The translations under genes were made by a program, and so were the position numbers. The notes beneath the pieces were generated by a model. It saw nothing but the letters and a program-made list of their open reading frames with translations, was not told the DNA's origin and did not search any database. Below, piece after piece: positions 1-6,260 of a stretch of 6,260 nucleotides of DNA (positions are counted from its first letter, which is position 1; every line of letters starts with the position of its first letter). Where the stretch lies: positions 1-6,260 of the forward strand of contig JABCYT010000219.1 in assembly GCA_013290035.1 (NCBI GenBank), read 5' to 3'. The stretch comes from Alphaproteobacteria bacterium. GTDB taxonomy: Bacteria; Pseudomonadota; Alphaproteobacteria; Reyranellales; Reyranellaceae.

Positions 1-165
1 CGCCGGTCGCCGCGCCGGCCGTCGAATTTCCGCAATTCCCGCAAGCGCTATTACATTTGCCGAAGAGCGGCGGACGCCGGGCAGGCGCATGCGATCGCTC
101 TCCGGGCCGCGAACGGTGGACAAGACCTCGGCCGCCTGCGCGGGAGTGCTGCTCTCGCTCGACAT
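1..165 (-). CDS. Possible start of a minus-strand gene running off the left edge (unidentified)
   Basis: An ATG at 165 to 163 opens a frame of 55 codons that reaches the window edge without a stop. The product begins MSSESSTPAQAAEVLSTVRG and becomes Arg/Pro-rich. I recognise no domain. For a real gene: the first 34 or so codons have mostly G or C at the third position, as the neighbouring genes do, and the AT-rich block just upstream looks like a promoter region separated from the thiD operon by a terminator. Against: there is no clear Shine-Dalgarno sequence, third-position GC drops over the last 20 codons, and in GC-rich DNA a 165-base open frame is easily found by chance (plus-strand frames are open here too). 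It could be the N-terminus of a regulator or other protein, or nothing. Treat it as a tentative partial call. Confidence 0.25.
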   Translation of the reverse strand, partial: MSSESSTPAQAAEVLSTVRGPESDRMRLPGVRRSSANVIALAGIAEIRRPARRPA

Positions 166-230
166 CGGCGAACTTTAGCAGTATCTTTAGTAATACGCAA
201 GTACATATTAAGTTTGACTAGAGCGCATTC
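166..230 (-). promoter_or_regulatory. AT-rich promoter-like region with dyad and repeated CTTTAG
   Basis: This block is clearly AT-rich compared with the rest of the window. It contains a 20-base imperfect dyad at 191 to 210 (TAATACGCAAGTACATATTA, five perfectly paired outer bases on each side plus two more inside). It also holds two CTTTAG words at 173 to 178 and 185 to 190, a period of 12 bases. On the minus strand it lies directly upstream of the possible ATG at 165 and after the terminator of the thiD operon, where a promoter and operator for the next gene would be expected. I could not assign convincing -35 and -10 boxes, so the call rests on composition, symmetry and position. Confidence 0.3.
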
Positions 231-251
231 CGATTGGACGGACGCACATCT

Positions 252-344
252 TTGCTGGGGGCGCGCCACTCCAGTGGCGCGTCATGGTCTTCCGGACCAC
301 GAGAGCATGAAAAACGCGCCACTGGAGTGGCGCGCCCCCAGCAA
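252..344. repeat. 31-bp perfect inverted repeat made of two nested palindromes
   Basis: Bases 252 to 282 and 314 to 344 are exact reverse complements over 31 bases, separated by a 31-base spacer. Each arm contains its own palindrome: CGCGCCACT, two bases (CC or GG), AGTGGCGCG. Each arm can therefore fold alone, or the two arms can pair into one long stem. The spacer holds CATG at both ends of its middle part (283 to 286, 306 to 309) and a small inner GGTC/GACC hairpin around the palindrome TCCGGA. Pairing stops abruptly on both sides (T opposite T outside, C opposite A inside). This looks like two copies of one palindromic unit in opposite orientation, as in REP/BIME-type repeats, with one copy serving as a terminator. 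Whether the unit recurs elsewhere in the genome cannot be seen here. Confidence 0.93.
310..334 (-). terminator. Rho-independent terminator of the ftsH–folP–glmM–thiD unit
   Basis: Read on the minus strand, a GC-rich hairpin with a 9-bp perfect stem (CGCGCCACT / AGTGGCGCG, 2-base loop, bases 334 to 315) runs directly into TTTTT (314 to 310). This is the classic intrinsic terminator arrangement, about 130 bases after the thiD stop. The two-base loop is too tight to stay fully paired, so the outer loop pairs probably open. The mirror copy at 252 to 282 has no T-run on either strand, so only this arm looks functional, and only for transcripts coming from thiD. The competing long stem between the two arms would form only if transcription continued past this point. 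Confidence 0.75.
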
Positions 345-464
345 TGACATGATTCCCAACGCTCGGTACGTGCTGGACCGTCCGGCAAGAGACTATCTCG
401 GCCAATCCTGTGGCGGCCGGCCAGCCCGAGTTATTGCGCACCATGTTGCGCAAAAACTCCGGGA
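345..464 (-). other. Untranslated stretch after thiD
   Basis: Between the thiD stop and the terminator there is no convincing gene. It has one small hairpin candidate, TTGCGCA / TGCGCAA with a 6-base spacer, around 432 to 452; TTGCGCA also occurs here as a direct repeat. No T-run follows it on either strand, so it is not a terminator in its own right. A GTG at 468 overlapping the thiD stop opens a frame through this stretch, discussed in the findings. The stretch is most simply the 3' untranslated part of the operon mRNA. Confidence 0.5.
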
Positions 465-1262
465 TCACGACGATCGGACGGTGACGGCGTGATCGAGCGG
501 GCCGTGACCGCGGCCAAAGCCGGGGGCAGACTCGATGGCGCGCCTGACGTAGAGGCGCGCCCGTGCCACGGAGTCGAAAAGGCTCATCTTCTGGGCGAGG
601 CCGGCCGCGATCGCCGAGGCGAGCGTGCAGCCCGTGCCGTGGGTGCTGCGGCTCGCGATGCGCCGGTCTTCGAAGCGTTCGAATCGGCCGTCGTGAAACA
701 ACAGGTCGACGATGAGCTCGCCCTCGAGATGGCCGCCCTTCATCAATACCGCCTTGGCGCCCAGCGCCGCGAGCCGCTGGGCGGCGCGCTTCATGTCGGC
801 CTCGACCCGCACCGGAAAGCCCGCCAGCACCTCGGCCTCGGGCAGGTTCGGCGTCAGCAGGGCGGCCATCGGCAGCAGGGTGTCGCGCAGGGCCGCTTCG
901 GCCTCGCTCAGCAACAGACGGTGGCCGCCCTTGGCGATCATCACCGGATCGACGACCAGCGGCACGCCGGGCGCGTGCTTCTTCAGGCAGGACGCCACGG
1001 TGCCGATCACCTCGGCGCTGTGCAGCATGCCGGTCTTGAGCGCATCGGCGCCGATGTCGCCCAACACGACCTCGATCTGCTGGGCGATGAACGCCGGGTC
1101 GACCGCCAGCACGCCGTGCACGCCCTCGGTGTTCTGGGCAGTCAGGGCGGTGATCGCGGTCGCGGCAAAGGCGCCCATGGCGGTGACCGCCTTGATGTCC
1201 GCCTGGATGCCCGCCCCGCCGCCGGAATCGGAGCCGGCGACGATCAGGACGCGGCCTTTCAT
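465..1262 (-). CDS. thiD: Hydroxymethylpyrimidine/phosphomethylpyrimidine kinase ThiD
   Basis: A cytoplasmic ribokinase-fold enzyme that phosphorylates the thiamine pyrimidine HMP to HMP-P and then HMP-PP, ready for joining to the thiazole by ThiE. The 265-residue product is the usual family length. Visible motifs are SGGGAGIQADIK (13 to 24, substrate end), TAQNT (41 to 45), KTGML (76 to 80), DPVM (105 to 108), TPNLPEAE (137 to 144), KGGH (175 to 178) and HGTGCT (208 to 213), which holds the anion-hole glycines and the family cysteine at 212. The tail RGHGPLDH is also typical. I chose the ATG at 1262, which gives MKGRVLIVAGSDSGGG; the frame is open 32 codons further upstream, but that part is antisense-like and overlaps glmM. 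It starts 10 bases after the glmM stop behind a weak G-rich ribosome site (CGGGGC), so it is probably translated from the same mRNA. It is the last gene before the terminator. No ThiE or other thiamine gene is visible here. Confidence 0.95.
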   Translation of the reverse strand: MKGRVLIVAGSDSGGGAGIQADIKAVTAMGAFAATAITALTAQNTEGVHGVLAVDPAFIAQQIEVVLGDIGADALKTGMLHSAEVIGTVASCLKKHAPGVPLVVDPVMIAKGGHRLLLSEAEAALRDTLLPMAALLTPNLPEAEVLAGFPVRVEADMKRAAQRLAALGAKAVLMKGGHLEGELIVDLLFHDGRFERFEDRRIASRSTHGTGCTLASAIAAGLAQKMSLFDSVARARLYVRRAIESAPGFGRGHGPLDHAVTVRSS

Positions 1263-1272
1263 GCCGCCCCGA

Positions 1273-2625
1273 TCACGCCGCGGCCCGCGGCAACGCCTCG
1301 ATAATCTGCTCGACGACGCTGCGGACGAGCTCCGAATCGTCGCCCTCGGCCATGACACGGATCAGCGGTTCGGTGCCCGACTTGCGTACCAGGACGCGGC
1401 CGCCCGCGCCCAGTCTCGCCTCGGCGGCAGCGATCGCCTGCCTTACCGACGTTTCCGCGAGCGTTGCCTTGGCGTCGCCGCGAATTCGCACGTTCTTCAA
1501 GAGCTGCGGTACCGGCTGGAAGGCGCGAAAGGTTTGACTGGCGGGGCGGTCGGCCTTGAGCAACGCTGCCAGCGCCTGCAGCGCCGCCATCAGCCCGTCA
1601 CCCGTCGTCGCGTGATCGGTCATGATGATGTGTCCGGACTGCTCGCCGCCGAGATTATAGCCTTCGGCGCGCATGCGCTCGAGGACGTTGCGGTCGCCCA
1701 CCTTGGTTCGTACCAGCGCGAGCTTTTGCGCACCCAGATAGCGCTCGAGCCCCAGGTTGGACATCACCGTGGCGACCAAACCGCCGCCGGCCAGGCGCCC
1801 GTCCGTCGCCCACTGGCTGGCAATGGTCGCCATCAGCTGATCGCCGTCGATCAGTTGCCCCAGCTCATCCACCAGCACGACCCGGTCGGCGTCGCCGTCC
1901 AGGGCGATGCCGATGTTGGCGTTGTGCGTGACGACGTGCTCCTGCAACAGCGCAGGATGCGTCGAGCCACAATTGCCGTTGATGTTGAAACCGTCCGGCG
2001 ACACGGCGAGCGGGATCACCTCGGCGCCGAGCTCCCACAGCACGGTCGGCGCCGCCTTGTAGGCGGCGCCATTGGCGCAATCGACGACGATCCTGAGTCC
2101 GGTGAGATCGAGGCCGCGTGCGGCGGACGCCTTCACCGCCTCGATATAGCGGCCTTCCGCGTCGTCGAGGCGTTTGGCGCGGCCGATCGCAGCCGGCGCG
2201 GCCAAGCGGATTGAAGCCGATTCCTCCACGAGGTCCTCGATCTGCATCTCGACCGCGTCGGACAGCTTGAAGCCGTCGGGACCGAACAGCTTGATGCCGT
2301 TGTCCTCGTAGGGATTGTGCGACGCCGAGATCATGACGCCGACGTCGGCACGCATCGAGCGGGTCAGGAAACCCACGGCCGGCGTCGGCAATGGCCCAAG
2401 CAGCAGCACGTCGACGCCGACCGACAGGAAGCCCGCCGTCAGCGCCTGCTCGATCATGTAGCCCGACAGCCGCGTATCCTTGCCGATCACCACGCGGTGG
2501 CGGTAGCCGCCGCGGTTGAAGACCTCGCCCGCCGCCATGCCGATGCGCATGGCGATCTCGGCGGTCATGGGCTCTGAGTTGGCGCGGCCGCGCACGCCGT
2601 CGGTGCCGAAGAGAGAACGGGACAT
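1273..2625 (-). CDS. glmM: Phosphoglucosamine mutase GlmM
   Basis: Converts glucosamine-6-phosphate to glucosamine-1-phosphate in the cytoplasm, the step between GlmS and GlmU on the way to UDP-GlcNAc for peptidoglycan and lipopolysaccharide. The 450-residue product is full length. All signatures of the alpha-D-phosphohexomutase family are present: an N-terminal FGTDGVRG (6 to 13), the active-site loop ISASHNP with the phosphorylated serine at 102, the magnesium loop DGDADR (243 to 248), the sugar-binding GGEQSGH (326 to 332), and the C-terminal phosphate-binding loop [14 protein letters not shown] (414 to 427). The FGTDG start distinguishes GlmM from phosphomannomutases. The ATG at 2625 gives the canonical [10 protein letters not shown]; a longer frame to 2739 only adds Arg-rich antisense-like residues. 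It lies 11 bases after the folP stop, and the AGG overlapping that stop (TAGG, about 10 bases before the ATG) may be its ribosome site, which would couple it to folP translation. ftsH–folP–glmM is also the order in E. coli. Confidence 0.97.
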   Translation of the reverse strand: MSRSLFGTDGVRGRANSEPMTAEIAMRIGMAAGEVFNRGGYRHRVVIGKDTRLSGYMIEQALTAGFLSVGVDVLLLGPLPTPAVGFLTRSMRADVGVMISASHNPYEDNGIKLFGPDGFKLSDAVEMQIEDLVEESASIRLAAPAAIGRAKRLDDAEGRYIEAVKASAARGLDLTGLRIVVDCANGAAYKAAPTVLWELGAEVIPLAVSPDGFNINGNCGSTHPALLQEHVVTHNANIGIALDGDADRVVLVDELGQLIDGDQLMATIASQWATDGRLAGGGLVATVMSNLGLERYLGAQKLALVRTKVGDRNVLERMRAEGYNLGGEQSGHIIMTDHATTGDGLMAALQALAALLKADRPASQTFRAFQPVPQLLKNVRIRGDAKATLAETSVRQAIAAAEARLGAGGRVLVRKSGTEPLIRVMAEGDDSELVRSVVEQIIEALPRAAA

Positions 2626-2636
2626 GATGGCGGAAC

Positions 2637-3463
2637 CTATCGCATTGCCGACGAAACCGCGAGGGCCTGGCGGACGGCGGCGACGTCGTGGACGCGCACG
2701 ATGGCGGCGCCGCGGCGCGCGGCCTCGACCGCCAGCCACACCGAGGCGGGATCGCGCTGGCGCGGCTCGGCAATCCCCGTCAGCCTGCCGATGAAGCCCT
2801 TGCGCGAGGAGCCCACCAGCACGGGGTAGCCGGCGTCGGCCAGCCGTGCCGTGCCGGCGATCAGGGCGAGGTTTTCTTCGACGCTCTTGCCGAAGCCAAT
2901 GCCCGGATCGAGCGCGATGCGCTCGCGAGCGATGCCGGCGGCCTCACCGGCGCGTGCCCGATCGAGCAGGAAGCGCCTCACCTCCTCGACGACATCGCCA
3001 TAGGCCGGCCCGTCATACTTGTCCTCGGATCGGCCGCGGCGATGCATCAGCACGACCGGCACGCCACGCCGGGCGACCAGCGGCATCAAGTCCGAATCGT
3101 CGCGCAGCGCCGATACGTCGTTCACGATGCGCGCGCCGGCATCGAGGCAGGCGCGCGCCACGGAAGCGCGACGCGTGTCGATCGACACCAACACGCCTTG
3201 CCTCGCCAGGCCCTCGACGACCGGCAGGACACGGCGCAATTCCTCGTCGGCCGATGTCGGCTGCGAGCCGGGGCGCGTCGACTCGCCGCCGACGTCGACG
3301 ATGTCGGCGCCCTCCGACACAAAACGCAGGCCATCGTCGATGGCCCGCGCGGGGTCGAGGCGTTCACCGCCGTCGGAAAACGAATCGGGTGTGACGTTGG
3401 CGATCGCCATCACCCTCGTGCGACCAAGGGCGCGATCGAGCGAAAGGCCGGCGAAAGCCGCCG

Positions 3464-3467
<4 letters not shown>
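2637..3467 (-). CDS. folP: Dihydropteroate synthase FolP
   Basis: Condenses 6-hydroxymethyl-dihydropterin pyrophosphate with p-aminobenzoate to make dihydropteroate in folate synthesis; it is the sulfonamide target. The 276-residue product is a normal-length TIM barrel. Motifs in order: [11 protein letters not shown] (24 to 34, Asn24), ESTRPG (62 to 67, the flexible loop with Thr64 and Arg65), SIDT (Asp97), NDVSAL (Asn116), LMHRRG (140 to 145, usually MHMQG-like), DPGIGFGK (Asp187), VGSSRKG (Lys223) and RVHDV (Arg258, His260). All expected pterin, pABA and phosphate contacts are present. The start is TTG at 3467, inside the ftsH stop (TTGA, 4-base overlap). The N-terminal segment [13 protein letters not shown] aligns well with the equivalent part of other FolP proteins, whereas the next ATG (3410) would begin right at the first barrel strand. 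No good Shine-Dalgarno precedes the TTG, so translation probably depends on ribosomes finishing ftsH. Confidence 0.96.
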
Positions 3468-5407
<1,940 letters not shown>

Positions 5408-5411
5408 GGGC

Positions 5412-5418
5412 TTTTTCC
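5412..5418 (-). promoter_or_regulatory. Ribosome binding site supporting the GTG start of ftsH
   Basis: On the minus strand GGAAAAA lies in the 25-base gap between tilS and ftsH, with the GGAA core 7 bases before the GTG at 5407. It is a partial match to the anti-Shine-Dalgarno sequence, but it is the only purine-rich tract at suitable distance and there is no ATG nearby in the ftsH frame, so it fixes GTG as the start. Confidence 0.55.
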
Positions 5419-5432
5419 GTTGGAGTGGAGGC

Positions 5433-6260
5433 TCATTCTAGATGGGAAGCGGTGGGCGAGCCGCAAGCGAAAAATGCAGCCGGAATGAGGGGCTGGCTCA
5501 CGTTCCTGCCATGTTCGGGCCGGACAATCCAGTGCAGTTGACGCCTGTCCGGTACGCGACGAAGCATGAGCTTGCAGCCGGAAAGCGTGAAATCCTGCCC
5601 CTTGCCCGACTTTCCGCGATCCAGGGGAGCACAAAGCCGCCCGACCGCCCGCGCCAGACGCTCCCGGCGCGGCGGATAGTCCCGCCCACCGACCGCTTGG
5701 ATGAGGCGACTGAGCAGCTTCGCCTGCAGATCGCGTCCCAGGCGGGCAAATCCGGTTCGGTCGATGGCCGCGGTGCCCGCTGGGCCGAACGCCAGCATAT
5801 CCACAGCGGCACGGGCCAATTTGCCGTCGCGGACCGATCGTTCGACGCCGCCGTCCGCCGAGTTCGCGGGCACAAGGCACCCATTCGCCCGCAGCCGCGC
5901 CCGTTCAAAGCGCGGATCGACATTCGAGGGATCGTCCAGCCACTGCACGCCGCGCGCGAGAAGCGTGGCGGTGAGCCGGGCGCGCGATACGTCGAGCAGG
6001 GGGCGCAGCAGGCGCACCTCCGGGTGATCGACCAGAGCCGCCATGCCGGCAAGGCCGTCGGGACCGCTCCGGCGGGCCAACCGCATCGCCACGGTCTCGG
6101 CCTGATCGTCGGCGTGATGGGCGAGCAGCAGATGCAGGATGCCGCGCCGACGGCATTCGTCGCGCAACAACCGGTATCGTGCCGTCCGTGCCGCCTCCTG
6201 CAGGCCGGCACGCGGCTTTTCACCAGACCAGGTGAGGATCGCGCCATCGATGCCGTGGCG
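5433..6260 (-). CDS. tilS: tRNA(Ile)-lysidine synthase TilS, 3' part (start lies beyond the right edge)
   Basis: Uses ATP to attach lysine to C34 of the CAU-anticodon tRNA-Ile, changing its reading from AUG to AUA; an essential cytoplasmic enzyme. The window holds the last 275 codons. The frame is continuous to the edge and reads [32 protein letters not shown], the typical TilS segment before the signature HHADDQAET (residues 48 to 56 counted from the edge). Next come [24 protein letters not shown] and [18 protein letters not shown], all conserved in TilS. The N-terminal SGGxDS ATP-binding loop must lie to the right of the window. An internal TTG at 6170 is in frame but would remove the catalytic half, so it is not a start. 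After the catalytic domain, about 190 residues follow, less conserved, ending in an unrecognised tail ([19 protein letters not shown]) whose last codons overlap the candidate ftsH promoter. tilS next to ftsH is also seen in Firmicutes. Confidence 0.93.
   Translation of the reverse strand, partial: RHGIDGAILTWSGEKPRAGLQEAARTARYRLLRDECRRRGILHLLLAHHADDQAETVAMRLARRSGPDGLAGMAALVDHPEVRLLRPLLDVSRARLTATLLARGVQWLDDPSNVDPRFERARLRANGCLVPANSADGGVERSVRDGKLARAAVDMLAFGPAGTAAIDRTGFARLGRDLQAKLLSRLIQAVGGRDYPPRRERLARAVGRLCAPLDRGKSGKGQDFTLSGCKLMLRRVPDRRQLHWIVRPEHGRNVSQPLIPAAFFACGSPTASHLE
5440..5467 (-). promoter_or_regulatory. Candidate RpoH (heat-shock) promoter for ftsH, inside the end of tilS
   Basis: On the minus strand CTTG (5467 to 5464) is followed after exactly 17 bases by CCCATCT (5446 to 5440). 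The heat-shock promoter pattern described for alphaproteobacteria, as I recall it, is CTTG, 17 to 18 bases, CYTATNT; this site differs by one base. It also fits the E. coli sigma-32 pattern (CCCCATNT, here TCCCATCT). Initiation a few bases past the -10 would fall near the tilS stop, leaving a leader of about 25 bases carrying the ftsH ribosome site. FtsH is a heat-shock protein in several proteobacteria, which supports the reading. A chance match in GC-rich coding sequence remains possible. Confidence 0.5.

Noticed and set aside
51..269. 72-codon minus-strand frame
   Set aside because: It begins within the repeat arm, crosses the promoter-like region, and gives an Arg/Ala-rich product with no domain.
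252..344. Inverted repeat as insertion-sequence ends or a CRISPR unit
   Set aside because: Only 31 bases separate the arms, there is no transposase frame, no target-site duplication flanks them, and there is no repeat-spacer series.
1..492. Plus-strand frame open from the left edge to 492, including an ATG at 214
   Set aside because: It reads through the AT-rich island, both arms of the inverted repeat and the thiD stop region. No coding-like codon use, no ribosome site and no recognisable protein.
712..2214. 500-codon plus-strand frame across thiD and glmM
   Set aside because: It spans two well-identified genes on the other strand and their junction, and changes composition between them, as expected of a shadow frame.
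2626..2739. Longer N-terminus for glmM
   Set aside because: The extra 38 residues are Arg/Pro-rich, overlap the end of folP and precede the canonical [10 protein letters not shown] start, which has proper spacing from the folP stop.
5498..6247. 249-codon minus-strand frame overlapping tilS
   Set aside because: It is the +1/-1 shadow of tilS; the tilS frame carries HHADDQAET and the DPSN motif, and this one carries nothing recognisable.

Overview
The window is a GC-rich stretch of bacterial chromosome. Its gene order on the minus strand is tilS–ftsH–folP–glmM–thiD, with protein signatures best matched to an alphaproteobacterium. The core ftsH–folP–glmM block also occurs in gammaproteobacteria, but tilS directly upstream and thiD directly downstream is an arrangement I associate with Rhodospirillales-like Alphaproteobacteria. 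The placement below class level is a guess. Almost all of the long open frames on the plus strand are antisense shadows of these genes, caused by high GC.

Layout, in transcription order (right to left): the 3' part of tilS enters from the right edge and ends at 5433. A good candidate heat-shock (RpoH) promoter lies in the last codons of tilS, followed by ftsH (GTG start, 5407 to 3464). folP begins with TTG inside the ftsH stop codon (4-base TTGA overlap) and ends at 2637. glmM starts 11 bases later and ends at 1273, and thiD starts 10 bases later and ends at 465. The four genes from ftsH to thiD are tightly packed and look like one transcription unit.

Downstream of thiD is a gene-poor stretch of about 300 bases (166 to 464). 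It holds a striking 31-bp perfect inverted repeat (252 to 282 and 314 to 344), each arm of which is itself a palindrome. The arm nearer thiD is followed by five T on the minus strand and reads as an intrinsic terminator for the operon. Past it is an AT-rich, promoter-like segment with an operator-like dyad and a repeated CTTTAG, then a possible start (ATG at 165) of another minus-strand frame that runs off the left edge.

Functionally these are housekeeping genes: tRNA-Ile lysidine synthesis (TilS), membrane protein quality control (FtsH), folate synthesis (FolP), the phosphoglucosamine mutase step towards UDP-GlcNAc and peptidoglycan/LPS (GlmM), and thiamine pyrimidine phosphorylation (ThiD). 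I see no undescribed multi-gene system. The signals most worth following are the nested palindrome and the RpoH-like promoter of ftsH.
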